DNA from: JBBROS01 sp038229135
GTDB lineage: Bacteria; Pseudomonadota; Alphaproteobacteria; Acetobacterales; Acetobacteraceae
Assembly (NCBI GenBank): GCA_038229135.1
Contig: JBBROS010000019.1
Location: forward strand, 6,932-70,931
Length of the DNA: 64,000 bases
Direction of reading: 5' to 3'
The notes under the pieces are model-generated. The model was not told where the DNA came from and did not search any database. It worked only from the letters and a program-made list of their open reading frames with translations. A program made the translations under genes and the position numbers. Positions 54,140 through 62,905 of this stretch are shown here, one piece after another. Within the stretch, counting starts at the first letter, position 1. The number at the start of each line of letters is the position of its first letter.

Positions 54140-54157
54140 ATGTCATGCACCTGTCAT
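54140..54157 (+). promoter_or_regulatory. Probable Pho box (PhoB binding site) upstream of the secreted nuclease
   Basis: ATGTCAT (54140-54146), GCAC, CTGTCAT (54151-54157): two direct 7-base half-sites at 11-base spacing. The Pho box consensus is CTGTCAT-N4-CTGTCAY; only the first base differs. It lies 71 bases before the nuclease ATG, in the usual place of a -35 region. Confidence 0.7.
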
Positions 54158-54228
54158 CGTTCGTTGCTCGTTAAGCGCCGGTAACTCTCGTATCTGCCCG
54201 CCCCACAAGACCCTTGGGGGAGCAGACC

Positions 54229-56886
54229 ATGGCCCTACGCCCGCGCGTCAACGAGTTCGTGTTCAACCACGTCGGCACCGACACCAGCGAGTTCATCGAG
54301 CTCCTCGCCGACCCGAGCACGTCGCTGGCCAGCTACCGCCTCGTCATCATCGACGGCGACAGCGGCGCACGCGGCACCGTCAACTACGTCGGCACGCCAG
54401 GCACCACCAACGCCAGCGGCTACTATGTCACCCCGTTCCTCAACAACCAGCTCCAGAACGGCACCCAGACCCTTCTGCTCGTCAGCGGCTTCACCGGCAC
54501 GAGCGGCGCCGACCTCGACGCCAACGACGACGGCATCCTCGACAGCACACCCTGGACCAGCATCGTCGACTCCGTCGCGGTCACGGATGGCGGCGCCGGA
54601 GACCTCACCTACGCCGGCGCCCCGGTGCTCCCCGCCAGCGGCGGCAACGCCGTCGGCGGAGCCTCGCGCATCCCGGACGGCATCGACACCGACACGCCGG
54701 TCGACTTCGTCACCAACGATTTCGACGGCGCCGGGCTGCCCGGCTTCACCGGCACCCCGGTCGCTGGCGAGGCGCTGAACACGCCGGGCGCGGCTAACGC
54801 CACCGTCGCCGGCACGCCCGCCGGCCCGACCGCGGCGACCATCCGCGCCATCCAGGGCAGCGCCCAGGTCAGCCCCCTCGCGGGCCAGCAGGTCCGCACG
54901 ACCGGCGTCGTCACCGCGCTCGACACCGTGGGCGGCATCGGCTTCTGGATCCAGGACCCGGCGCCGGATGCGAACCCGGCCACCTCGGAAGGCATTTTCG
55001 TCTTCACCAACACCCTCACGGGCCTCCCCGCCGTTGGCGACACCGTGACCGTCACGGGCACCGTCAGCGAATTCACCGCCGGGAACGCCAACAACCTCGG
55101 CCTGACCGAGCTGACCAGCCCCACTGTCGTCCGTAACTCCAGCGCCAACCCGCTGCCCGCCCCGATCCTCATCGGCGCCGGCGGCCGCACACCTCCTACG
55201 GGCGTCATCTACAACGACGCGCCGGGCAACCTGAACACGGGCATCGGCGATTTCGACCCTGTCAACGAGGGCGTGGACTTCTACGAATCCCTCGAGGGCA
55301 TGCGCGTCACCGTCAACAACGCCGTGGTCACCCAGGGCACCAACGGCTTCGACGAGACCTGGGTCCTCGCCGACCTCGGCGCCGGGTCCGCCATCCGCAC
55401 CCCCCGTGGCGGTGTGCTGCTGGGCCAGACCGACGACAACCCCGAGCGCATCCTCGTCGATTTCGACCCGGGCGTCCTCGCCAACCCCGGCTTCCAGGCC
55501 AAGGTCGGCGACACCATCGGCAGCCTCACGGGCGTGCTGCAGTACGATTTCGGCAATTACCGCATTGTCCTCACCGCCGCCCCCACGCTCACCTCCAACC
55601 CGCTCCCGCAGGAAGTCACGTCGCTGCGCGGCGACGCCGACACGCTCAGCTTCGCCGAGTGGAACGTCGAGAACCTGGACCCGTCGGACCCCAAATTCGA
55701 CGCCATCGCCAGCATCATCGGCATCAACCTCCGCGCCCCCGACATCCTGGCGCTCCAGGAAATCCAGGACAGCAACGGCGCCACGAACGACGGCACGACC
55801 GAGGCGACCGTGACGGCCGCCAAGCTCATCGCCGCCGTGCGCGCGGCCACCGGCATCACCTACGCCTACGCCGATATCGCGCCGGCCAATGGCACCTCCG
55901 GCGGCGAGCCCGGCGGCAACATCCGCCCCGGCTATCTCTACAACCCGAACCGCGTGCAGCTCGGCGCGCTGTCCACCATCACCGACAGCAACCTGTCGGA
56001 CGGCAATGCCTTCGCCAGCTCCCGCCTGCCGCTGGTGGGCACCTTTCGCTTCAACGGCCAGGACGTCACCCTGGTCAACGTCCACTCCACCTCGAAGGGC
56101 GGCAGCACCAGCTCCTACGGCGCCGTGCAGCCTCCCGTAAACGGCGGCGAGGCAGCCCGCACGGCCCAGGCGACCGAGACCCGCCGCGTGATCGATGCCC
56201 GCCTGGCCGCAGACCCCTCGGCCAAGATTGCCGTGCTCGGCGACCACAACGAGTTTGCCTGGAACGCGCCCCAGCAGGTCTTCACCGCCGACGGCACCCT
56301 CACCAACCTCGAGGAGCTGCTGCCCGAGAACGAGCGCTATACCTACACCTTCGACGGCAACAGCCAGGGCCTCGACCACACCCTGGCCACCGGCGGCCTG
56401 CTCGACGCCGTCAGCGCCTTCGACGTCGTGCACGTCAACAGCGAATACGCCGACGCCGTGCGCGTGTCGGACCACGACCCATCGGTCACCACCGTCAGCC
56501 TCGCCCGCCTCGGGACGACGCCCCCCGCCTTCATCGGCACCATCGACCCGGCCGCCACCCGCACCTTCTTCGCCAGCGCCGGCACCACCACCACGGGCGG
56601 GTCGGCGGCCGACATTATCTTCGGCAGCACGGGCGACGCGACCGTCGCGGGGGGAGCAGGCGCGGACCTGTTCGGCTTCTTCAACGGCAACGGCGGCGGC
56701 ACCATCACCGTCACGGACTTCTCCACGGCCGACCGCATCGGCCTCTACGGCTTTGCAGCCGGCGCCGAGGGCACCGCCCTGGCCGGCACCACCATCGCGG
56801 CCGGCAGCACCACCCTAACCCTCGCCGACAGCACCCGCGTGGTGCTCACAGGCTACACGTCGCTGACCGCGTCGCAGTTCGTTTGA
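54229..56886 (+). CDS. ExeM/NucH-type extracellular endonuclease with type I secretion-like C-terminus
   Basis: An 885-residue protein. N-terminal lamin-tail domain (RVNEFVFNHVGTDTSEFIEL), an OB-like nucleic-acid part (about residues 200-430: VSPLAGQQVRTTGVVTAL; GDTVTVTGTVSEF), then an endonuclease/exonuclease/phosphatase domain from about residue 473 (FAEWNVENLD; ILALQEIQD; VNVHSTSKGG; LGDHNEF near 670; DHDPSV near 748). C-terminal residues 785-885 (IIFGSTGDATVAGGAGADLFGFFNGNGG ... VTDFSTADRIGLYGF) look like a hemolysin-type/T1SS tail. There is no N-terminal signal peptide. GGGGGAG precedes ATG 54229; TTG 54214 is less likely. Upstream Pho box: the enzyme probably digests extracellular DNA for phosphate. 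No T1SS transporter lies in the window. Confidence 0.9.
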   Translation: MALRPRVNEFVFNHVGTDTSEFIELLADPSTSLASYRLVIIDGDSGARGTVNYVGTPGTTNASGYYVTPFLNNQLQNGTQTLLLVSGFTGTSGADLDANDDGILDSTPWTSIVDSVAVTDGGAGDLTYAGAPVLPASGGNAVGGASRIPDGIDTDTPVDFVTNDFDGAGLPGFTGTPVAGEALNTPGAANATVAGTPAGPTAATIRAIQGSAQVSPLAGQQVRTTGVVTALDTVGGIGFWIQDPAPDANPATSEGIFVFTNTLTGLPAVGDTVTVTGTVSEFTAGNANNLGLTELTSPTVVRNSSANPLPAPILIGAGGRTPPTGVIYNDAPGNLNTGIGDFDPVNEGVDFYESLEGMRVTVNNAVVTQGTNGFDETWVLADLGAGSAIRTPRGGVLLGQTDDNPERILVDFDPGVLANPGFQAKVGDTIGSLTGVLQYDFGNYRIVLTAAPTLTSNPLPQEVTSLRGDADTLSFAEWNVENLDPSDPKFDAIASIIGINLRAPDILALQEIQDSNGATNDGTTEATVTAAKLIAAVRAATGITYAYADIAPANGTSGGEPGGNIRPGYLYNPNRVQLGALSTITDSNLSDGNAFASSRLPLVGTFRFNGQDVTLVNVHSTSKGGSTSSYGAVQPPVNGGEAARTAQATETRRVIDARLAADPSAKIAVLGDHNEFAWNAPQQVFTADGTLTNLEELLPENERYTYTFDGNSQGLDHTLATGGLLDAVSAFDVVHVNSEYADAVRVSDHDPSVTTVSLARLGTTPPAFIGTIDPAATRTFFASAGTTTTGGSAADIIFGSTGDATVAGGAGADLFGFFNGNGGGTITVTDFSTADRIGLYGFAAGAEGTALAGTTIAAGSTTLTLADSTRVVLTGYTSLTASQFV

Positions 56887-56900
56887 TCGGAGCCAAGCAA

Positions 56901-57548
56901 ATGACCCTCTTCCGCATCACCCTCGCAGGCGCGTTGCTGGCCGGCACTGCGGCCCACGCCGCGCCGATCACCTACTCGAGCCGCACGGCATTCAACACGG
57001 CGCTTGCCGCCCTGGGCGCCACCGCCACCACGGAGACGTTCGAGTCGATCGACCCCGCGCTCCGCGGCACGAACTTGCCCGACTCCGACCCCGGCACTCG
57101 CGTCGGCGCCACCAGCGGCTCCGTCACGCTCTCGTCCGCGAACGCCATCGGCGTCCAGTTCGTGTCGGGCAACACGCAGCTCTTCTCGAGCCTGCGCAAC
57201 ACGGCCACCCCGGCCGAGCGCTTCCTGTCCTTCACGGTGCCCACCGCCTCGATCGCGTTCGGCATCGACCTGGTCAGCTTCACCGCCAGCAGCACGGATA
57301 CGCTGACCGCCACGGGCCTCGGCGGCAGCATCACCTACACCAGCGGCACCCCGGTCTTCTTCGGCGTGATCGACAGTGCAGCGCCGGCCACCAGCTTCCG
57401 GCTCACCCGGCCGACCAGCGTGCTGAGCCCGGTGACGTTCGACAACCTGACGTTTGCCACCGCCGCCGCCACGTCCGTGCCCGAGCCCGGCACCCTCGCC
57501 TTGCTCGGCCTGGCCACCGCCGCTCTCATCGCGCGCCGCCGCCTTTGA
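56901..57548 (+). CDS. PEP-CTERM sorting domain protein, secreted
   Basis: A 215-residue protein: signal peptide MTLFRITLAGALLAGTAAHAA, a beta-rich central part (ITYSSRTAFNTALAALGATATTETFESID ... TPVFFGVIDSAAPATSFRL), and the C-terminal sorting signal VPEPGTLALLGLATAALIARRRL (VPEP, membrane segment, basic end). Such proteins are processed by an exosortase at the inner membrane and placed at the surface or in exopolysaccharide; no exosortase is in the window. It follows the nuclease by 14 bases and so probably shares its phosphate-controlled promoter. The role is unknown. Confidence 0.9.
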   Translation: MTLFRITLAGALLAGTAAHAAPITYSSRTAFNTALAALGATATTETFESIDPALRGTNLPDSDPGTRVGATSGSVTLSSANAIGVQFVSGNTQLFSSLRNTATPAERFLSFTVPTASIAFGIDLVSFTASSTDTLTATGLGGSITYTSGTPVFFGVIDSAAPATSFRLTRPTSVLSPVTFDNLTFATAAATSVPEPGTLALLGLATAALIARRRL

Positions 57549-57566
57549 CGTTTCTCTCCCTCCCGT

Positions 57567-57593
57567 GGGGGGTGGGGGCGGGGGGGTGGGGGG
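57567..57593 (+). other. Strong G-quadruplex motif between convergent genes
   Basis: Four runs of 6, 5, 7 and 6 guanines, separated by single bases T, C and T, on the plus strand, in the 72 bases between the PEP-CTERM gene and the end of hpnH. Single-base loops and long runs are the most stable intramolecular form. It would be in the RNA of the PEP-CTERM transcript and in the template strand for hpnH readthrough. Confidence 0.75.
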
Positions 57594-57620
57594 CGGCGAG
57601 CGCGAACCGCCCCAGCCGCC

Positions 57621-58766
57621 TCAATCCGCCGCGTCGGCCACCTGCGGCTCCGGCTTCTTGTGCTTCAGCTCGGCCATCTTGTCCTGCACGTGCCGGCTGA
57701 ACACGTAGTCGGCCGGGCGCTGGTTGCTGAGGTCGATCTCGGGAGCCATGTCGCCCGTCAGCTTCGGGCCGCGCAGCGCCGTCATCATCGTCTTCACCGG
57801 GCTCCGCACCGCATCCATCACGGCCGTGCTCTCATAGCCGCTATGCACCATGCAGTCGGCGCACTTCTCGTAGTTGCCGGTCCCGTACTTGTCCCAGTCG
57901 GTCGTCTCCATCAGCTCCGTGAAGCTCTTCGCGTAGCCCTCGCCCAGCAGGTAGCAGGGCCGCTGCCAACCAAACACGTTGCGAGTGGGCTTGCCCCACG
58001 GCGTGCACTGGTAATTCTCGTTGCCCGCGAGGAAGCTCATGAACAACGGGCTCTGCGTGAACTTCCAGCCCTTGCCCTTGCCACGCGTCAGGATGTCGCG
58101 GAACAGCTGCTTCGTCTTGCGCCGGCTGAGGAAATGCGCCTGGTCCGGCGCCCGCTCATACGCGTAGCCCGGCGACGTCATGATGCCGTCGACGCCCATC
58201 GCCATCACGTCGTCGAAGAATTTCGCCACCCGCTCCGGCTGCGCGCCGTCGAACAGGGTGCAGTTGATGCTGAGCCGGAAGCCGCGCCGCTTGGCCTCCT
58301 TGATGGCCGCAACGGCCCGGTCGTACACGCCCTCCTGGCTCACCGCCCGGTCGTGCATCTCCTTGTCGCCATCCAGGTGCACGTCCCAGCTGAAGAACGG
58401 GTTCGGCTTGTAGTCGTCCATCTTCTTCTCGAGCAGCAGCGCGTTCGTGCACAGGTAAACGAACTTCTTGCGCGCCAGGATGCCCTCGACGATCTGCGGC
58501 ATCTCCCGGTGCAGCAGCGGCTCGCCTCCCGCGATCGCCACCACCGGCGCCCCGCACTCGTCCACCGCCGCCAGCGCGTCGGCCACCGACAGGCGCTGGT
58601 TCAGGATTTCGGCCGGATAATCGATCTTGCCGCAGCCGGCGCAGGCCAGGTTGCAGCGGAACAGCGGCTCCAGCATCAGCACCAGCGGATAGCGCTTGCG
58701 CCCCGCCAGATGTTGCTTGACCACATACGCACCCACGCGAACGACTTGCTGCAACGGGACTGACAT
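57621..58766 (-). CDS. hpnH: Hopanoid biosynthesis radical SAM protein HpnH (adenosylhopane synthase)
   Basis: A 381-residue radical SAM enzyme. FRCNLACAGCGKIDYP holds the CxxxCxxC cluster motif, with VAIAGGEPLLH following; C-terminal NYEKCADCMVHSGYESTAV is the second cysteine-rich part typical of HpnH. It joins a 5'-deoxyadenosyl radical to diploptene, giving adenosylhopane, the substrate of HpnG. The start MSVPLQQVVRVGAYVVKQHL was chosen by family alignment; a longer upstream frame is unsupported. Divergent from dxs, with 380 bases between. Confidence 0.95.
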   Translation of the reverse strand: MSVPLQQVVRVGAYVVKQHLAGRKRYPLVLMLEPLFRCNLACAGCGKIDYPAEILNQRLSVADALAAVDECGAPVVAIAGGEPLLHREMPQIVEGILARKKFVYLCTNALLLEKKMDDYKPNPFFSWDVHLDGDKEMHDRAVSQEGVYDRAVAAIKEAKRRGFRLSINCTLFDGAQPERVAKFFDDVMAMGVDGIMTSPGYAYERAPDQAHFLSRRKTKQLFRDILTRGKGKGWKFTQSPLFMSFLAGNENYQCTPWGKPTRNVFGWQRPCYLLGEGYAKSFTELMETTDWDKYGTGNYEKCADCMVHSGYESTAVMDAVRSPVKTMMTALRGPKLTGDMAPEIDLSNQRPADYVFSRHVQDKMAELKHKKPEPQVADAAD

Positions 58767-59146
58767 TCTCGACGGGACCTCTCGGTTCGGCGGGCGGGTC
58801 GCCCAAAGCTCTCCAGCCCGCGCTCGCGAGCGGACCAGACATGCCCCATATAACGCATGAGGCCTTCCTACGCGTCGCCTCGCCCAGAGTTGTCCGCCAC
58901 TGTGGCATTCAGGCCACATCCGGCATCCCTCGCCGTGGCGCTCTGGCACAGGCGACCCGAGATCGCTATCGTCACGGTCCGTTACACGACGGTGAAGCTT
59001 CGTCGGACTGCCTCGCTTGCCTCAACCCGGCCGCTGTGGTTTCACCCGGCGCGCAAGGGTCGGCTTCGCAGGGTCAGGTTCGGCTGGCTTCAACCAGGGT
59101 CAGAGAACACGGGCGCACGCGGCCCCGTGGGGAGCTTACAGATACA
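58767..59146. other. 380-base gap between divergent hpnH and dxs
   Basis: No convincing gene. Short frames are present in several phases but none shows protein-like composition or a ribosome binding site. The region is somewhat less GC-rich than the flanking genes and must hold the promoters of hpnH (leftward) and of dxs-hpnMIJ (rightward). I did not find a clear -35/-10 pair, riboswitch or long inverted repeat. Confidence 0.5.
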
Positions 59147-61096
59147 ATGAACGCAGGCCTGCCGCTCCCGCCCCGCCCCGCAACGCCTTTGCTCGACCGC
59201 GTTCGCGTGCCATCGGACATGCGCAACCTCTCCAACGAGCAGCTCCGCCAGCTCGCGGATGAACTGCGCGCCGAGACGGTCGACGTCGTCAGCACCACGG
59301 GCGGCCATCTCGGCGCCTCGCTCGGCGTCGTCGAACTCACGGTGGCGCTGCACGCCGTGTTCGACACCCCGCGCGACCGGCTCATCTGGGACGTCGGCCA
59401 CCAGGCCTACCCGCACAAGATCCTCACCGGCCGCCGCGACCGCATCCGCACCCTGCGGCAGCCGGGCGGCCTCTCCGGCTTCACCCGCCGCTCCGAGTCG
59501 GAATACGACCCGTTCGGCGCCGCCCACTCCTCCACCAGCATCTCGGCCGGCCTGGGCATGGCCGTGGCCCACGACCTGATGGGCGAGAAGGACCGCCACG
59601 TTGTTGCCGTCATCGGGGACGGCGCCATGTCCGCCGGCATGGCCTACGAGGCTATGAACAACGCCGGCGCCCAGCACTCCCGCCTGCTCGTCGTGCTGAA
59701 CGACAACGACATGTCGATCGCGCCGCCCGTCGGCGCCATGTCCGCCTACCTCAGCCGCCTCATGAGCAGCCGCTCCTTCCTGAACCTGCGGGACCTGGCG
59801 GGCCGCATGGCCAAGCGCTTCCCCCGCGGCCTCGAGCGCACGGCGCGCCGGGCCGAGGAATACGCCCGCGGCATCCTGACCGGCGGCACGCTCTTCGAGG
59901 AGCTCGGCTTCTACTACGTGGGCCCGATCGACGGCCACAACATGGACCACCTGCTCCCCGTGCTCCGCAATGTGCGCGAGGCCGAGGAGAGCGGGCCGAT
60001 CCTGCTCCACGTCATCACCAAGAAGGGCCATGGCTACGGCCCGGCCGAGATCAGCTCCGACAAGTACCACGGCGTGAGCAAGTTCAACGTCATGACCGGC
60101 GAGCAGGTGAAGGCCCCCCCGGGCCCGCCGCAGTACACCCGCGTGTTCGCCAACGCCCTCATCGCCGAGGCCGACCACGACCAGCGCATCGTCGCCGTGA
60201 CGGCCGCCATGCCGTCCGGCACCGGGCTCGACCGCTTCGCCAGCCGCTTCCCGGACCGCACGTTCGACGTGGGGATCGCCGAGCAGCACGCCGTGACCTT
60301 CGCGGCCGGCATGGCGACCGAGGGCATGAAGCCCTTCTGCGCCATCTACAGCACCTTCCTGCAGCGCGCCTACGACCAGGTGGTGCACGACGTCGCCATC
60401 CAGAAGCTGCCTGTGCGGTTCGCGATCGACCGCGCCGGGCTGGTGGGCGCGGACGGCGCCACGCACGCCGGCAGCTTCGACCTCGCCTATCTCGGTTGCC
60501 TCCCGGGCATGGTCATCATGGCGCCGAGCGACGAGCTCGAGCTTATGCACATGGTCGCGACCTCGGCCACCATCGACGATGCGCCGAGCGCCTTCCGCTA
60601 CCCCCGTGGCGAGGGCCTCGGCCTCACCCTGCCCGACCGCGGCACCCCCGTGCCCATCGGCCGCGGCCGCATCCTGCGGGAGGGCTCGGCCGTCGCCATC
60701 CTCTCGCTCGGCACCCGCCTCGGCGACAGCCTCCGCGCCGCCGACGAGCTCGCCGCCCGCGGCTTCTCCACCACCGTCGCCGACGCGCGTTTCGCCAAGC
60801 CCTTCGACGCTGAGATGGTCGAGCAGCTCGCCCGCCACCACGGCGTGCTGCTGATCGTCGAAGAAGGCTCCGTCGGCGGCTTCGCCTCCGCCGTCATGCA
60901 GCACCTCGCCCGGCGCGGCCTGCTCGATGGCAGCCTGCGTATCCGCCCCATGACGTTCCCGGACATCTTCATCGACCACAACACGCCCGTGGCGCAGATC
61001 GTGGAGGCCGGGATCGGCGCCAAGGACATGGTCGCCACCGCGCTGGCCGCACTCGGCAGCGATGCCGCAGCCCGCGCCGCGATCCCCGCCCGATGA
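59147..61096 (+). CDS. dxs: 1-deoxy-D-xylulose-5-phosphate synthase
   Basis: A 649-residue thiamine-diphosphate enzyme, first step of the MEP isoprenoid pathway, so it supplies the precursors for hopanoids. Visible: TTGGHLGASLGVVELTVALHAVFDTPRDRLIWDVGHQAYPHKILTGR, GDGAMSAGMAYEAMNNAG (TPP-binding GDG...N), YYVGPIDGHN, and FDVGIAEQHAVTFAAGMA in the pyrimidine-binding domain. ATG 59147 gives the family N-terminus; longer frames upstream are not protein-like. Its stop overlaps hpnM, so isoprenoid supply and hopanoid tailoring are one operon. Confidence 0.97.
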   Translation: MNAGLPLPPRPATPLLDRVRVPSDMRNLSNEQLRQLADELRAETVDVVSTTGGHLGASLGVVELTVALHAVFDTPRDRLIWDVGHQAYPHKILTGRRDRIRTLRQPGGLSGFTRRSESEYDPFGAAHSSTSISAGLGMAVAHDLMGEKDRHVVAVIGDGAMSAGMAYEAMNNAGAQHSRLLVVLNDNDMSIAPPVGAMSAYLSRLMSSRSFLNLRDLAGRMAKRFPRGLERTARRAEEYARGILTGGTLFEELGFYYVGPIDGHNMDHLLPVLRNVREAEESGPILLHVITKKGHGYGPAEISSDKYHGVSKFNVMTGEQVKAPPGPPQYTRVFANALIAEADHDQRIVAVTAAMPSGTGLDRFASRFPDRTFDVGIAEQHAVTFAAGMATEGMKPFCAIYSTFLQRAYDQVVHDVAIQKLPVRFAIDRAGLVGADGATHAGSFDLAYLGCLPGMVIMAPSDELELMHMVATSATIDDAPSAFRYPRGEGLGLTLPDRGTPVPIGRGRILREGSAVAILSLGTRLGDSLRAADELAARGFSTTVADARFAKPFDAEMVEQLARHHGVLLIVEEGSVGGFASAVMQHLARRGLLDGSLRIRPMTFPDIFIDHNTPVAQIVEAGIGAKDMVATALAALGSDAAARAAIPAR

Positions 61097-61704
61097 TCTC
61101 GAGGCGGCTCGCAGTCGCAGCGCCCCTGCTCGTGCTGTCGCTCCCTGCCCGCGCGGCCGATGCGGAGGCCGCAGCACCGATCGCAGCCCTCAACCAGGCC
61201 GTGCTGGCCGCCATGCGCGCCGGCAAGGCAACGCCTTTCAAGCAGCGCTACAACGCCCTCGCCCCGGCCGTCGACCGTGCGTTCGACCTCCCGGGCGTCC
61301 TCGCCGCCTCGGTCGGCCCCCGCCTCGCCGGCCTGCCCGCGCCCGAGCAGGCCAAGCTGCTGGAGGTGTTCCGCATGTTCACCGTGGCCAGCTACGCCGC
61401 CAACTTCGACAGCTTCTCCGGCGAGCGGCTCGAAATCCTCCCCGACCAGCGCAGCGTCGGCGCGGACATCGTCGTGCCCACCCAGATCGTGCCCCCCGGC
61501 CAGGAGCCCGTCCGGATCGACTACGTGATGCGCAGGACGCCGGCCGGCTGGCGCGCCATCGACGTGCTGCTCAACGGCAGCATCAGCCAGAACGCGGTCA
61601 AGCGGTCCGACTTCCGCAGCCTCGTCACGGCCACCTCCGCCCAGCCCCTCATCGACAGCCTCCAGCGCAAGGTCGCCGAGCTGTCGGGCGGAACCTTGTC
61701 CTGA
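61093..61704 (+). CDS. hpnM: HpnM, MlaC/Ttg2D-like periplasmic lipid carrier of the hopanoid cluster
   Basis: A 203-residue protein with signal peptide MISRRLAVAAPLLVLSLPARA. The mature part has the MlaC fold pattern: FKQRYNALAPAVDRAFDLPGVL, FTVASYAANFDSFSGERLEIL, YVMRRTPAGWRAIDVLLNGSISQNAVKRSDF. MlaC-like proteins ferry lipids between membranes; in hopanoid clusters this family is called HpnM. Overlaps dxs by 4 bases and precedes hpnI. Confidence 0.92.
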   Translation: MISRRLAVAAPLLVLSLPARAADAEAAAPIAALNQAVLAAMRAGKATPFKQRYNALAPAVDRAFDLPGVLAASVGPRLAGLPAPEQAKLLEVFRMFTVASYAANFDSFSGERLEILPDQRSVGADIVVPTQIVPPGQEPVRIDYVMRRTPAGWRAIDVLLNGSISQNAVKRSDFRSLVTATSAQPLIDSLQRKVAELSGGTLS

Positions 61705-61717
61705 ACGGGAGCGCGCC

Positions 61718-62887
61718 TTGCCGGATATGCTGACAACGAGCGCAGCCCTGGTGCTGGCCGGGCTGTGCGCGGCCGGACTCGTCCAGTGCATTGCAGGCCT
61801 CGCCGCCCTCCGCCGCTTCCGCGCCCGCGCCCCTGCCCAGGCGGCCACCCTGCCGTCCATCACCATCCTCAAGCCGTTGCACGGCAACGAGCCGCTCCTC
61901 GAGGAAGCGCTCGCCTCCTGCTGCGCCCAGGACTACCCGAACTTCCAGATCGTTTTCGGCCTCCAGAACCCCCGCGACCCGGCGCTTGCAGTCCTGCGCC
62001 GCCTCCGCCGGCGATTCCCGACGGTGGCCATGGACGTGGTCGTCGACCGCACCGCCCACGGCGTGAACCGCAAGGTCGGCAACCTCATCAACATGCTGCC
62101 TTCCGCCCGGCACGACGTGCTCGTCATCGCCGACTCCGACATGCACGTGGCGCCCGACTACCTCCGCCAGCTCGTCGCCACCCTCGCCCGCCCGGGCGTC
62201 GGCCTCGTCACCACGCTCTATGCCGGACGCCCGGCCTCGGAGACGCTCACGGGCCGGCTCGGCGCCGCCCAGATCAACCACGCCTTCCTGCCCGGCGCAC
62301 TGCTCGCCCGCGCCATGGGCCGGCAGGACTGCCTCGGCGCCACCATGGCCCTGCATCGGGACACGCTCGAGCAGGTTGGCGGCCTGCGCGCCCTGGCCAA
62401 CCACCTGGCCGACGACGCCGTGCTCGGCCGCCTCGTCCGCGCCCTAGGCCTCGAAGTGGCCCTCGCCGACACCGTGCCCGCCACCACCGTGCCTGAGACG
62501 CAGATGCCCGTGCTGTTCGAGCACGAGCTGCGCTGGGCCCGGACGGTCAAGAGCCTCGTACCGGGGGAGTTTGCCCTCTCCATCGTGCAATACCCGCTGT
62601 TCTGGGCCGCACTCACCGTTGGCGTATCGGGCGGCGCGCTCTGGGCCTGGTGGCTGCTCGCCTGCGCCTGGGTGGTCCGCGCGGTCGTCGCGCATGCCAT
62701 CGATCGCGATTTGTCGATTGCATCCTCGCTCACGATCTGGTGTCTCCCGTTCCGCGACCTGTTGTCCGTGACCGTCGTCCTCGCCAGCTACCGCACGCGC
62801 CGGGTGGCCTGGCGCGGCCAGGTGCTGAAGGCGACCCGGCCGAGCCTGGCCACGACGCAGCCGAATCTCGTGCCCGGGAAGGGCTGA
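61718..62887 (+). CDS. hpnI: Hopanoid glycosyltransferase HpnI
   Basis: A 389-residue membrane glycosyltransferase of the ceramide-glucosyltransferase-like family. N-terminal membrane segment (LVLAGLCAAGLVQCIAGLAAL), then PSITILKPLHGNEPLLEEALASCCAQDYPNFQIVFG, VLVIADSDMHVAPDYL (D1-D2 metal site), FLPGALLARAMG, a DD motif region (LADDAVLGRLVRAL) and QMPVLFEHELRWARTVK (RxxRW-like), and C-terminal membrane segments. HpnI attaches N-acetylglucosamine to bacteriohopanetetrol. TTG 61718 has GGGAG 6 bases upstream, better than ATG 61727. Confidence 0.93.
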   Translation: MPDMLTTSAALVLAGLCAAGLVQCIAGLAALRRFRARAPAQAATLPSITILKPLHGNEPLLEEALASCCAQDYPNFQIVFGLQNPRDPALAVLRRLRRRFPTVAMDVVVDRTAHGVNRKVGNLINMLPSARHDVLVIADSDMHVAPDYLRQLVATLARPGVGLVTTLYAGRPASETLTGRLGAAQINHAFLPGALLARAMGRQDCLGATMALHRDTLEQVGGLRALANHLADDAVLGRLVRALGLEVALADTVPATTVPETQMPVLFEHELRWARTVKSLVPGEFALSIVQYPLFWAALTVGVSGGALWAWWLLACAWVVRAVVAHAIDRDLSIASSLTIWCLPFRDLLSVTVVLASYRTRRVAWRGQVLKATRPSLATTQPNLVPGKG

Positions 62888-62905
62888 GTTGAAGGATAAG
62901 TCCCC

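Noticed and set aside
58857..59150. A 97-codon plus-strand frame between hpnH and dxs
   Set aside because: No ribosome binding site, overlaps the dxs start, and the peptide has no recognisable pattern; more likely promoter DNA.
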